Source: a bacterium (GTDB lineage: Bacteria > UBP14 > UBA6098 > B30-G16). From it: a stretch of DNA of 37,212 bases. The translations under genes were made by a program, and so were the position numbers. Positions 1 to 8,975 of the stretch are shown piece after piece (position 1 is the first letter of the stretch; every line of letters starts with the position of its first letter). The stretch covers positions 1-37,212 of the forward strand of contig JAGGRZ010000059.1 in the NCBI GenBank assembly GCA_021159335.1. Direction: 5' to 3'. The notes beneath the pieces were generated by a model that was given only the letters and a program-made list of their open reading frames with translations, had not been told where the DNA came from and searched no databases.

Positions 1-38
1 TTTAAATTTTGCTGTTTTAGTTCTATATTAAAATTAGT

Positions 39-3000
39 ATGAAATTATTGTTTAAAAATATCATAATTGTGTTCTTTCTATTTTCAATATCCTTTTCACA
101 AAATATTGTCAAATACCGCTTCCAGGACAACGGCACTGAGCTAAATGTTGGTCAAGCTGTTAAACTCGTCTCTTCAGGGATTATTGATACTACAACAATT
201 TCAGATGAAGACTATGTAGGAGTTATTTTTACAAAAGAGACGGTCGGCACGAATAGATATTATGGAATTGTTAACGGTGGTGTGTTTGAAGTTTACATTA
301 AAGCTGGCGTTTCAGCCGGCGATTTTTTAACGACCGCATCTGGCGGAACTCTCACTACTGCGTCATCGGGGAATATTATAGTTGGCAAGGCGCTTGAGGA
401 CGGTCCCTCAGCGGGCAACCCCGCAGCATTAAGAAAAGTTGTGCTTTTTCTCGAAAACACATTAGTTGGCAATTTTATCTGGAACCAGGACTCGGCTGCA
501 CAGAGCGCCGATTTCTGGATTGCTGGAACGGGCAGGGCGGATACCGGCTTTATCTCTGGAATATCGAGCTCACAGCTTATAGGGTATAAGTTCGCAACAT
601 CCGATTTTAACGGAATGTTCATGGCGGGCAGCAATAAGCTTGGTTTTGCCACCAAAGGCGATACAGCTATGGTTATAGACTCGATAGGTGAGGTGGGGCT
701 GGGAGTTACTAAGCCAAGAGCAAAAATTCACATTGATGGCGGTGAGATATGGATGTTCAACAATGGTGCTAATCCTCGATTTGTCATCGGTGATGATACT
801 CTGGTTTATGGATTCATGATGTGGGAAAGCTCGACTGATAATGTTTTGATAACTGATTATTCTTACTCGGGAAATGGTTTAAGGGTTAAAAGTGGGCATG
901 TATCAATAGGGAATGTTGCGCCAACACAGCCTTTGCTGGTCTATGAGGGTTGGTCAACTCCGCTTTTGGTTGTCAACGAGGATTACGATAATGTTGGGAT
1001 AGGAATAAGTGTTCCTGATGCCGGTGCAAAGCTCGATGTGCGTGGCGGAGATCTTTTCTTAATTGACTCAAGTAAGAACGTGAGATTTGTTATCGGTGAG
1101 GGTCTTGGCGGAGCTGATTCCTACGCAACATTTTCGTGGGACACGGCTAACGACGAACTTAGACTTGGCGTTGCTGTCGAACCTGAGGGGGTAGTTCTTC
1201 AGTCCAACGGCAGCGTGCGGATATCACAGGGGCTCGTGGTTAATGAGAGAGGATGGGCGAGAGACTTCCGTGCCGAAAGCGATGGCAACCAATACATGCT
1301 ATATGTGGATGCAGCGGATGATAGAGTGGGTATAGGAACAGGTAACCCACAGAAGGAACTTGATGTTAACGGACAGGTTAGGATAAGAAACCTTCCGTCA
1401 GGTTCAACATCTGATTATTTGGTTACCGCGGATGCTAATGGAAACCTAAGAAGAATAACATCAACGGGCATATCAGATGCTGACTGGGTGAGAGGCAGTG
1501 GTGTTCTCGATACTGTTCTTTTCACCTATAATTACCTCGGTATCGCTCGTGGTGATGCGGATAATATGTTATATGGGAATTATGTTCACACACATATAAA
1601 CCTTGGAGTAGCGTGCACGACAGGGGTTAATGGTCAGAATTATATGTATTGCACAATCGGTGGAGGGCATAGAAATAAATCTGCCCGAAATTATTCGGTA
1701 GTAGCCGGAGGAAGGCAAAACACTGCTAACAGTGATTATTCCTTTGTTGGTGGTGGGAGGACTAATAAGGCTTGGGGGGGTTATTCTGTAGTAGTAGGTG
1801 GATATGCTAATACTGCAGATGACGATTATTCATTTATTGGCAGCGGACTTGAAAATAAAAGTGGAGATAACTTTTCTGCCGTAGTTAGCGGTGAGCAAAA
1901 TATAGCGGACGGAGAATATTCGTTCGTCGGAAGTGGAGAATCTAACCGCGCAAGGGGGAACTACTCGTCAGTAGTTGGTGGGCAAGATAATATAGCAGAC
2001 GGTGAAAATTCATTTATTGGCGGAGGTTTAGAAAATAATGCAAGGCAGAATTTTGATATTATAATTGGTGGCTATCAAAACCGAGCGGATGGGGAATTAT
2101 CTATTATCGGCGGTGGAAGGGAAAATACAACCGATGGCGATTATTCTGCGGTTTTGGGGGGTCGTGAAAATCAAGCTGCACTTGATTATTCGGGTGTACT
2201 CACAGGATATCATAACAGGTGCGCTGGCTACTCGGGAATTATAGGAGGAGGATACCAGAATGCAATTGAAGGTAAATACTCTGCGATTCTTGGTGGGAGA
2301 AATAATATAGCTGGTGGGAGTGCTGCGGATTCATTCAGCGCTGTTTGCGGCGGTTATAATAATATCGCAGATAGTGCATTTGTATTTATAGGTTCTGGTT
2401 ATAAAAACAGAGTAAGAGGATATTCTTCGGGAATACTGGCGGGGATTGAAAATCTTATTACAGGCGATTTTTCATATGTTTTCGGTAGAGCATGCACATT
2501 ATCCTCGGATTATGTGACTCAATTTTACGACGATGATTATCCTGGTACCCTTTTGGTCGCGGGCGACATTGTTCCTGCCGCTGATGACCAATATGACCTC
2601 GGGAGAAATGATAGGCGCTGGGATGACATTTACATTTCCGGCGGGACTATTCATATAGGTAATTCCTCGACCGAGGGCACGATAAGTTTCAATACGACAT
2701 CTTCATTGATGTCCATATCTGCCGATTCGATTTCAATAAGTAATATACCGTCAGGCTCATCGAGCGATTCAATTTTGACAATAGATTATTCAACAGGAGT
2801 GATTCATAGGAGAAACATTAATGACTTTATATCTGATATAAATAAGAGAATAGTCTGTGTTTATGGAAAACATAATTCTTACCAGACGATAACAATCCCT
2901 GGTTATACTATAGTGGACCTTGACTCGGTAAATTATATAAGGGGCAGCGGGATTAGCGTTAATCTTTCCGCAAATACAATCTCTCTTCCCCCCGGCACAT

Positions 3001-3329
3001 ACCATATCCGTGCTGTAGCATCTTTAAGAAGAACTGCGACATATTGGGGGCCTTATGAACCGTGGGTTCGAGCAGTATTGCATTTTAGAAAAACCTCGCC
3101 TGGCCCTACTGAAGATAAGGTTGTTGGTATAACAGCTTCACTAGAATATTATGAGAACGATAGTCAAACACTCACCCTTGAGGGAATATTTGAGAACTCT
3201 TCTACTTCAAACGAGACATACAAATTGGAAATTTATGTACATTTCAATTACTCTTTTTTCAAATTTGTAGAACTTTGCGGCCGAAACGGTGGATTCACCG
3301 CCCAGATTTACATCGAACAGATAGAATAA
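39..3329 (+). CDS. Secreted fibre-like surface protein with 15-residue tandem repeats
   Basis: 1096 residues. The first ~20 residues are a signal peptide (Lys-rich start, hydrophobic core, S-F-S-Q end), so export is expected. Three modules of the form VGIGxxxPxxxLDVxG lie near residues 219-236, 318-336 and 430-445; this motif is common in tail-fibre-like and large surface proteins. Residues 535-819 are about 18 tandem repeats of ~15 residues, consensus YSxVxGGxxNxAxGD, resembling trimeric adhesin head beta-rolls. A 'YDLGRNDRRWDDIY' segment follows near 852-865, typical of fibre stalk-to-tip junctions. The last ~160 residues (936-1096) look like a beta-rich C1q/TNF-type jelly roll; I see no S74 autoprotease and no PNPFN sorting motif. 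It is probably an adhesin or surface fibre, target unknown. No clear Shine-Dalgarno precedes the ATG. It is convergent with the phosphofructokinase gene. Confidence 0.72.
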   Translation: MKLLFKNIIIVFFLFSISFSQNIVKYRFQDNGTELNVGQAVKLVSSGIIDTTTISDEDYVGVIFTKETVGTNRYYGIVNGGVFEVYIKAGVSAGDFLTTASGGTLTTASSGNIIVGKALEDGPSAGNPAALRKVVLFLENTLVGNFIWNQDSAAQSADFWIAGTGRADTGFISGISSSQLIGYKFATSDFNGMFMAGSNKLGFATKGDTAMVIDSIGEVGLGVTKPRAKIHIDGGEIWMFNNGANPRFVIGDDTLVYGFMMWESSTDNVLITDYSYSGNGLRVKSGHVSIGNVAPTQPLLVYEGWSTPLLVVNEDYDNVGIGISVPDAGAKLDVRGGDLFLIDSSKNVRFVIGEGLGGADSYATFSWDTANDELRLGVAVEPEGVVLQSNGSVRISQGLVVNERGWARDFRAESDGNQYMLYVDAADDRVGIGTGNPQKELDVNGQVRIRNLPSGSTSDYLVTADANGNLRRITSTGISDADWVRGSGVLDTVLFTYNYLGIARGDADNMLYGNYVHTHINLGVACTTGVNGQNYMYCTIGGGHRNKSARNYSVVAGGRQNTANSDYSFVGGGRTNKAWGGYSVVVGGYANTADDDYSFIGSGLENKSGDNFSAVVSGEQNIADGEYSFVGSGESNRARGNYSSVVGGQDNIADGENSFIGGGLENNARQNFDIIIGGYQNRADGELSIIGGGRENTTDGDYSAVLGGRENQAALDYSGVLTGYHNRCAGYSGIIGGGYQNAIEGKYSAILGGRNNIAGGSAADSFSAVCGGYNNIADSAFVFIGSGYKNRVRGYSSGILAGIENLITGDFSYVFGRACTLSSDYVTQFYDDDYPGTLLVAGDIVPAADDQYDLGRNDRRWDDIYISGGTIHIGNSSTEGTISFNTTSSLMSISADSISISNIPSGSSSDSILTIDYSTGVIHRRNINDFISDINKRIVCVYGKHNSYQTITIPGYTIVDLDSVNYIRGSGISVNLSANTISLPPGTYHIRAVASLRRTATYWGPYEPWVRAVLHFRKTSPGPTEDKVVGITASLEYYENDSQTLTLEGIFENSSTSNETYKLEIYVHFNYSFFKFVELCGRNGGFTAQIYIEQIE
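1641..2495 (+). repeat. In-gene tandem repeat, ~45 bp (15-aa) period, about 18 copies
   Basis: Copies begin with Tyr/Phe-Ser at regular 15-residue steps, with occasional 14-, 16-, 17- and 19-residue units. Neighbouring copies alternate between two flavours: 'SFVGSGxxNxARGN' and 'SxVVGGxxNxADGE', suggesting a 30-residue super-repeat. The DNA copies are well diverged, so the array looks old and held by protein-level selection. Confidence 0.75.
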
Positions 3330-3342
3330 CCAATCTTGCCCA

Positions 3343-3360
3343 TTGAATCCCTAAATTCAA
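3343..3360. terminator. Weak inverted repeat between convergent genes
   Basis: TTGAAT and ATTCAA form a perfect 6-bp inverted repeat around a 6-base loop inside the 42-base gap between two convergent stop codons. There is no T-run on either side, so a role as a two-way transcription stop is only a possibility. Confidence 0.22.
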
Positions 3361-3371
3361 CGTGTAATTTA

Positions 3372-4421
3372 TCAAGGCTCAAGTATTCGTGCTATATTTA
3401 TTAACTCTTTTGGAACCATCCTGATTCCTTTAGCAGCCTCTTCCATGGACACCGGGACTATTTCGAAACCCTTAAGGACCACCATTACTCCGTAATTATC
3501 GTTTGCTATCTGGTCAACGGCAGCTATGCCAAACCGCGTGGAAAGCCATCTATCGAATGCAGTAGGAACTCCGCCTCGCTGAAGATGCCCAAGCACAACA
3601 TGTCGCGCTTCCCAACCGGTCCGCTTCTGGAGTTCTTTGGCGAGTATTTTCCCTATTCCACCAAGTCTGACATGACCGAATTCATCCACCTCGGCATCCT
3701 GAGTTATTATGTCTTCCATACCTCCAGCGAATTTTATTTTAACTCCCTCGGAAACCGCCACCATAGCATACTTTCTGCCCTTATCGCGCATTTTCTTTAG
3801 CTTCAGAGCTACTTCGTCTATGTCAACGGGTTCCTCCGGTACGAGCACGATGTCTGCGCCACCCGCAACGCCACCTATAAGTGTCATCCAGCCAGCGTGC
3901 CGCCCCATAACCTCAACCACCATTATCCTATGATGTGACTTAGCAGTCGTTCTAAGTCTATCAAATGCTTCCATAACACGGTTAATAGCTGTATCGAATC
4001 CAAAACATTGGTCGGTGCCTGATATGTCGTTATCGATGGTTTTTGGAGCGCAAACCGTTGGTATACCTTCCTGGGTGAATAACTTATAAGCTACTCCTAT
4101 GGTGTCATCGCCGCCAAGAGCTATTATCGCGTCAAGCCCAAGTTTTTCGAAACATTCCTTACAAAGTTTTGGTCCATCCTCCCTTTTGTATGGGTTTGTT
4201 CTGCTCGAACCGAGGATGGTACCGCCCTCGTGCGAAAGCTCGTAAACATCATCGAGTGTTAGCGACATGGTTTTGCATTCCATTAATCCCTTCCAGCCGT
4301 CGAGTATGCCCACGAACTCGTAACCGTAGGTTTTAACTCCTCTATATACGGCTGCTCGTATTACTTGGTTAAGTCCAGGGGCGTCACCACCGCCTGTCAG
4401 GATACCTATTTTTTTGCTCAT
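3372..4421 (-). CDS. pfkA: 6-phosphofructokinase with pyrophosphate-type active site
   Basis: 349 residues, the usual length of the short PFK family. It phosphorylates fructose 6-phosphate in glycolysis. The N-terminal GGGDAPGLN loop, GGDDT (103-107), PKTIDND (126-132, catalytic base Asp130) and MGRHAGW (172-178) are all present. At the two positions that separate phosphoryl donors (Gly104 and Gly124 in E. coli PfkA) this protein has Asp106 and Lys127. In this family that pair marks pyrophosphate-dependent enzymes, whose reaction is reversible, so I infer PPi rather than ATP as donor. It is the last gene of a likely nadB, M29-like peptidase, pfk run, with 16 bases to the gene before it. An upstream AGGAGGAAA-type ribosome site supports the start. 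Confidence 0.93.
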   Translation of the reverse strand: MSKKIGILTGGGDAPGLNQVIRAAVYRGVKTYGYEFVGILDGWKGLMECKTMSLTLDDVYELSHEGGTILGSSRTNPYKREDGPKLCKECFEKLGLDAIIALGGDDTIGVAYKLFTQEGIPTVCAPKTIDNDISGTDQCFGFDTAINRVMEAFDRLRTTAKSHHRIMVVEVMGRHAGWMTLIGGVAGGADIVLVPEEPVDIDEVALKLKKMRDKGRKYAMVAVSEGVKIKFAGGMEDIITQDAEVDEFGHVRLGGIGKILAKELQKRTGWEARHVVLGHLQRGGVPTAFDRWLSTRFGIAAVDQIANDNYGVMVVLKGFEIVPVSMEEAAKGIRMVPKELINIARILEP

Positions 4422-4437
4422 ATTTTTCCTCCTCGTT

Positions 4438-5403
4438 TTACTCTATTAAAAGCTTGCCATCGCGCATTATTGTTTTCCCATCAAGCCATATCGTAGGTGA
4501 CAGTATTATTCCGTCGAGATGAATTGGCACATGCACATTTCCGCCCATTGATGCGTTATCACCTATGGCAATATGCGCAGTTCCCAAAACTTTTTCGTCT
4601 TCAAGAATACTTCCGCAAAGACGAGCGGCATAGTTAGTTCCTATTCCGAGTTCGGCTATATTTTTTGCCTCAGGTGGTTGTTCCGCCAATATTGACATAA
4701 GCCACGCTGCAGCTCTTCCGCCCTCGATTTTCTCTACCATGCCATTTTTAACATGTAATGTTATGTATTCACCAGATGATAATACGCCACTTTGTCCCAT
4801 GGAGCCATCAACCACGATAGTTCCTTCAGCGGTACCCTCGACTGGAGCTATGTAACCCTCGCCAGCAGGAAGATTACCGAATGCGCCAGGCTGGTGAAAA
4901 AGTCCAGTATCGGCTATTCCGCGCCTCCCTTCAAGAGACATTACTATATCCGTTCCTTTGGCGGTTTTTACGCGCGCTATTTTCGCACCTGATAAAGCCT
5001 CAGCAACCCTTTCCGAAAGCGAGGCTATCCTGTGATAATCAGCTATCATTGCTCTAACGAAGGTTTCCATTAAAATCCCCGGCATCGTTGCTATTCTGGC
5101 ACCTTGTGCGGAGGCAGTTCTTCTTGCTTCAGTGTGTGATAGTGATTTGAAAGTGGGGGCTATTATAACATCTACTGTTTTCATAAATTGTGCGACTTGT
5201 TCAGGTGGCTCTTCGCCGTCAATCTGGCGAGGCTTAATCATGAGGAGGAAACTTTCTTTGGCTATCTGCCGCGCAACATCGAATATAGCATTGCCGATTT
5301 CAAACTCAAGATTGTCCGTTACTACGAGGAATGTTTCGCTCTCTTTTAAGTTCATGCATTGTTGAACTGCTATTTCAGCGGCTTTTCTTATCCTATCGTT
5401 CAT
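4438..5403 (-). CDS. M29-like (thermophilic type) aminopeptidase
   Basis: 321 residues, shorter than classic M29 aminopeptidases (~400) but matching the related group often labelled 'leucyl aminopeptidase (aminopeptidase T)'. These are two-metal enzymes that remove N-terminal residues from peptides in the cytoplasm. Candidate metal-site features are the GNLPAGEGY loop (Glu182), AELGIG (Glu251), the LEDEKVLGTAHIAIGDN segment (Glu270, His277) and the C-terminal HVPIHLDG motif (His291, His295, Asp297). No signal peptide is seen. It sits 15 bases after nadB and 16 bases before the phosphofructokinase gene, so all three probably share one transcript; the functional link is not obvious. Specificity cannot be read from sequence, and some members of this group may not be true aminopeptidases. 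Confidence 0.75.
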   Translation of the reverse strand: MNDRIRKAAEIAVQQCMNLKESETFLVVTDNLEFEIGNAIFDVARQIAKESFLLMIKPRQIDGEEPPEQVAQFMKTVDVIIAPTFKSLSHTEARRTASAQGARIATMPGILMETFVRAMIADYHRIASLSERVAEALSGAKIARVKTAKGTDIVMSLEGRRGIADTGLFHQPGAFGNLPAGEGYIAPVEGTAEGTIVVDGSMGQSGVLSSGEYITLHVKNGMVEKIEGGRAAAWLMSILAEQPPEAKNIAELGIGTNYAARLCGSILEDEKVLGTAHIAIGDNASMGGNVHVPIHLDGIILSPTIWLDGKTIMRDGKLLIE

Positions 5404-5418
5404 ACATCACCCTTCGTT

Positions 5419-7074
5419 TTAAGGAATATGAGTCTCCCTATATATAGAATTGTAATGGAGAACTGTATCGTGGGCAAATCTCGAATCAGGTTGAGGGTAG
5501 TCTACCAGATAGTGAAGCCCACGACTTTCGTGCCTCATAAGCGCTGATCTTATCATCAGCTCGGCGACATATGTCATGTTCCGTAACTCAAGCATTTTTC
5601 TTCTTACAGGGTTGGTTCGGTAGAAATCGTCGACCTCCTGCCAGATCAATCTTATCCTTTTTAGTGCTTTCTCAAGTCGGCTTACCTTTCTTACTATGCC
5701 CATATAATCCCACATTAATGCTCTTAAAACCCTGAAGTTATGCCTTATGATGACCCATTCTTTGCTGTCAAATATTCCGGAGTCGTCCCAATCGGGCAGT
5801 GTCGGAAATTCCTTGGAGCCGAGCCCATGCTTCTTTATGTCGTCGAAGCAGAAGTCAGCGAAGGCGCATGCCTCAAGCAGGGAGTTGCTCGCAAGCCTGT
5901 TCGCTCCGTGAAGACCTGTGTGGGCAACCTCGCCGCAGGCGTAAAGGTTATCAATATCGGTTCTCCCGTATTCGTCTACCACGACGCCACCGCATAAATA
6001 ATGAGCTGCTGGAACGACCGGTATTAGGTCTTTGGTTATGTCGATGCCACGCTTGAGACAGTTCTCGTATATATTTGGGAATCGCTTCTTAATAAAGTTT
6101 GGGTCGAGGTGTCTGATGTCGATGAAAACATATTTATCGCCCGTTTCCTTTAATTCGTGGTCTATAGCTCGGGCAACGATATCTCTTGGAGCGAGTTCTC
6201 CCATAGGATGATACTTTTTCATGAATCTCTCGCCACGCGAATTAACGAGAATTCCGCCCTCTCCCCGGACAGATTCAGATATAAGAAAAGCGGGGTTATC
6301 ATCCTCGCTCGGTTCGTATAGCACGGTTGGATGAAATTGAACAAATTCGAGATTGGCAACTTTTGCGCCAGCTCTGTATGCCATAGCTATGCCATCGCCT
6401 GTGGCAATTTGGGAATTAGTAGTGTATTGATATAATCTTCCAGCGCCACCGGAAGCGAGAATGGTTTTTCTTGCGAGTATCGTGTGGACAATTTCGTTTT
6501 TCGTGTCGTAAACATAGGCACCATAACATTCTACCTTCTCCCACGGCTTCATGCTATAGTTGGGGATGTGGTGCTGAGTAAGAAGGTCAATCGCCATGTG
6601 ATTTTCGAGAAGAGTTATTCTCGGGTTTTTTCTTACCTTCTCGAGCAAAACTTCCTCTATAGCTCTACCGGTATAATCTGCGACATGTAATATCCTATTT
6701 CTTGAATGGCCACCCTCGCGCGTAAGGTCAAATCCGTCGTCGGGGCCTTCTTTAACGGTGAAATTAACGCCGAGTCGTTTTAGCTTTGCTATAACATTGG
6801 GAGCATATGATATGACTTTTTCTACGATTTTTGGATTAGCTAAACCAGCCCCTACTCGCAGAGTGTCTTCTATGTGAAGGCTTATGGAGTCATCCGAGCC
6901 GGGAAGCACTGCTGCTATGCCACCCTGCGCAAGGCTCGTGTTGCAGTCATCAGGCTTTGTTTTGGAAATAACGATGACTTTTCCCAGAGAAGAGGCATTA
7001 AGAGCTGAGATAAGCCCGGCAATGCCCGAACCGATAACCAAAAAGTCAGTTTGACAGCGAAGCTTTTTTATCAT
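5419..7074 (-). CDS. nadB: L-aspartate oxidase
   Basis: 551 residues, close to the ~540 of E. coli NadB. It oxidises L-aspartate to iminoaspartate, the first step of de novo NAD synthesis; in anaerobes fumarate can serve as electron acceptor. The FAD dinucleotide fold is at the N-terminus (VIGSGIAGL). Family motifs include TSLAQGGIAAV, REGGHSRNRILH, the HPTVLY segment, SESVRGEGGILVN and the C-terminal GEVAHTGLHGANRLASNSLLE. The RGEGG and HGANRLASNSLLE motifs place it in the fumarate reductase/aspartate oxidase family, and a helical C-terminal domain follows. Neither nadA nor nadC is in the window, so the pathway is split. It has its own likely promoter in the 71-base gap upstream and appears to lead the nadB, M29-like peptidase, pfk run. 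Confidence 0.95.
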   Translation of the reverse strand: MIKKLRCQTDFLVIGSGIAGLISALNASSLGKVIVISKTKPDDCNTSLAQGGIAAVLPGSDDSISLHIEDTLRVGAGLANPKIVEKVISYAPNVIAKLKRLGVNFTVKEGPDDGFDLTREGGHSRNRILHVADYTGRAIEEVLLEKVRKNPRITLLENHMAIDLLTQHHIPNYSMKPWEKVECYGAYVYDTKNEIVHTILARKTILASGGAGRLYQYTTNSQIATGDGIAMAYRAGAKVANLEFVQFHPTVLYEPSEDDNPAFLISESVRGEGGILVNSRGERFMKKYHPMGELAPRDIVARAIDHELKETGDKYVFIDIRHLDPNFIKKRFPNIYENCLKRGIDITKDLIPVVPAAHYLCGGVVVDEYGRTDIDNLYACGEVAHTGLHGANRLASNSLLEACAFADFCFDDIKKHGLGSKEFPTLPDWDDSGIFDSKEWVIIRHNFRVLRALMWDYMGIVRKVSRLEKALKRIRLIWQEVDDFYRTNPVRRKMLELRNMTYVAELMIRSALMRHESRGLHYLVDYPQPDSRFAHDTVLHYNSIYRETHIP

Positions 7075-7103
7075 AGCGCCTTGCCTGATTTATAGTTAAA
7101 CTA

Positions 7104-7131
7104 ATGATATAACTAAAGATTAATTCGTCAA
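7104..7131 (-). promoter_or_regulatory. Sigma-70-type promoter for nadB
   Basis: On the minus strand TTGACG (7131-7126) and TATCAT (7109-7104) are separated by 16 bases, each one mismatch from consensus. The predicted start is about 23 bases before the nadB ATG. Confidence 0.5.
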
Positions 7132-7145
7132 TGTTAACTTTATAT

Positions 7146-8384
7146 TTATTCGTATCTGAGCGCATCCACAGGAGACATTTTGGCTGCCTTTAGAGCAGGG
7201 TAGATTCCGAAAATAAGCCCTATTGCTGATGTGAAGATTATAGCAACAGCAACCGATGTAGTAGATAGTGCGAAGGGTAGCTTTTTTACGATTAGCGAGA
7301 TCGCAAATGGAAAAATGACGCCCCCTATAAAACCTACCGCGCCTCCAATCCAGCATTGAATAAGTGCCTCAAGTAAAAATTGAAGTAAAATGTGTAATTT
7401 TGTTGCTCCTAATGCTTTACGAATTCCTATTTCTCTTATTCGCTCGTTTACAGTTATAAGCATTATGTTCATTATGCCTATTCCACCCACGAGAAGGGCA
7501 AGCCCACCTATAGCAAAAATGGCAGCCCAAAGGTTTCTTGTGGTTTCCTTGTATTCTTTCAGCAACATCTCTTGAGAATTTATTGAAAAGTCATCTGGAG
7601 TTCCGGGTTTCAAGCCTCTAATACCCCTAAGGGCGACTCTAATCCTTTCTCGCAAAAGTTCTATTTCATCGGGGTTTTTTGCCGCAACGAGGACGGTAAG
7701 ATTTCGTCTGCCGCCAAAACTTGAAATGAAACAATGGTAGGGGATTATGATGTTGTCATCAAAGCTGCCGAAACCGAATGATTGCCCCTGTTTGGCTATG
7801 ACTCCAACTATGGTGAAATAGCTGTTGCCAACTCTTATTCTTTTTCCTATCGCACTTCCTTTCTCAAAAAGTGTTTTGTATACTTCCCAGCCTATAACGC
7901 AAACGGGTTTTCCCTTTTCGTCTTCGCCGTGCGTGAAGAACCTTCCGTCCTCAAGGTCGAACCTTCTTAGTTCTGGATATTGCCACGATGTTCCTCTTAC
8001 CGTTGCATCTATCTGGTTTCCCTTGTAATAAGCTGTGCGCATTGTTCTAACAAGTGGGGAGACAATATATGCCTCTTTTATTTTTTGTATTGCTGCGAGC
8101 TCACGATTTGTTATTGGTCTGTTGCGCCTTATTCTTGCCCAGCTTCTTCCGCCTGTCGTGACCCACGGGAACCTCTCAACATAAAGAACGCTTGTTCCCA
8201 ACGATGCGAATTGATTGGCTACGCTTTTGTTGAGGCCACTTATTATCGATACAATGGCTATTATAGTTGCCACACCAATGGTGATGCTAAGAAGAGTAAG
8301 CCCCGACCTGAGCTTGTGGCTGACAAGTGAATTGGTTGAGCTTCTGAATGATTCGACCAGTATGTGGATTATAGGAAACCTCAT
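7146..8384 (-). CDS. MacB/FtsX-type ABC transporter permease
   Basis: 412 residues with the standard plan: one membrane helix near residues 28-50, a large extracytoplasmic MacB-type periplasmic core domain (~50-280), and three helices near 285-405. The conserved FtsX segment NERIREIGIRKALGA lies just after the second helix. Such permeases pair with an ATPase and use the cycle to drive export of lipoproteins, peptides or drugs through mechanical movement of the periplasmic domain. No partner ATPase gene is adjacent: the only ABC ATPase in the window is LptB, which belongs to another system. Its ATG overlaps the stop of the S-component gene as ATGA, so the two are translationally coupled. Substrate unknown. 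Confidence 0.88.
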   Translation of the reverse strand: MRFPIIHILVESFRSSTNSLVSHKLRSGLTLLSITIGVATIIAIVSIISGLNKSVANQFASLGTSVLYVERFPWVTTGGRSWARIRRNRPITNRELAAIQKIKEAYIVSPLVRTMRTAYYKGNQIDATVRGTSWQYPELRRFDLEDGRFFTHGEDEKGKPVCVIGWEVYKTLFEKGSAIGKRIRVGNSYFTIVGVIAKQGQSFGFGSFDDNIIIPYHCFISSFGGRRNLTVLVAAKNPDEIELLRERIRVALRGIRGLKPGTPDDFSINSQEMLLKEYKETTRNLWAAIFAIGGLALLVGGIGIMNIMLITVNERIREIGIRKALGATKLHILLQFLLEALIQCWIGGAVGFIGGVIFPFAISLIVKKLPFALSTTSVAVAIIFTSAIGLIFGIYPALKAAKMSPVDALRYE

Positions 8385-8899
8385 TTTCTGGCGATAAATT
8401 TTTTCGTTAAATCACTTTTTGAGATAACCGGGAATAGAATTGCGAATATCACTGCATTCGAGACAATGTGCACAAAGGAGAAGGACAACCCCGCAACAAT
8501 ATAAGCAAGGAAAGCCTGCTTGGTCGGGAAAGCTACGAAACCAGCGGCGTTAGTGATAATATCGTAAAATGCCGTGCCAAGAATCCCGATAATGGCGGCG
8601 AAATGCGCTTTTTTTAATTTCTCTCTCAGCAATGCTCCTAAAAATCCTATGAATGCACCACCTATAATCTGTGCAAGAAGTAGTGGTAGCGGTGCCATTC
8701 CAAAAGGGGATAGTGCCGAGTAGATGCCAAATATTAATGCACCATCTATTATTCCCCATGTTCTCCCAAGAACGAAACCTGATAATGCAGCAGTAAAGCT
8801 TACAAGCTCTACATTGGGAAGCCATGCGAGCGCGTATCCAAGTCCGATGCCCAGGGCTACCAATGCTGCACTATAGGCTATTATCCTGTTACCCTTCAT
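8381..8899 (-). CDS. ECF-type transporter substrate-binding (S) component
   Basis: 172 residues, almost wholly hydrophobic with five or six predicted membrane helices and a basic tail (KKFIARK). The pattern GFVLGRTWGIIDGAL, followed by SPFGMAPLPLLLAQIIGGAFIG... up to the LLREKL loop, fits S components of energy-coupling factor vitamin transporters. These bind a vitamin and rely on a shared EcfA/EcfT energising module, which is not in the window. I cannot tell which vitamin. It starts its own transcription unit (good promoter at 8919-8947) and overlaps the MacB-type permease by 4 bases. There is no Shine-Dalgarno before this ATG. Confidence 0.68.
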   Translation of the reverse strand: MKGNRIIAYSAALVALGIGLGYALAWLPNVELVSFTAALSGFVLGRTWGIIDGALIFGIYSALSPFGMAPLPLLLAQIIGGAFIGFLGALLREKLKKAHFAAIIGILGTAFYDIITNAAGFVAFPTKQAFLAYIVAGLSFSFVHIVSNAVIFAILFPVISKSDLTKKFIARK

Positions 8900-8918
8900 T
8901 TAAAAGTGCTTCAAATTA

Positions 8919-8947
8919 ATTATAGACTAATAAATCAATTGTGTCAG
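8919..8947 (-). promoter_or_regulatory. Sigma-70-type promoter for the S component/permease pair
   Basis: On the minus strand CTGACA (8947-8942) and a perfect TATAAT (8924-8919) are 17 bases apart. A second -35-like TTGACA lies just upstream. The predicted start is about 13 bases before the ATG at 8899. Confidence 0.6.
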
Positions 8948-8975
8948 GTTTATGTCAAGTTATTTAAGGAAGATT

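Noticed and set aside
293-655. 120-codon minus-strand frame inside the fibre gene
   Set aside because: Antisense to a clear coding frame, no family features; its repetitive composition mirrors the opposite strand.
2840-3329. S74 intramolecular chaperone or autoprotease at the end of the fibre protein
   Set aside because: The VGIG modules suggested it, but no Ser-Lys cleavage context is seen; the region looks like a jelly roll.
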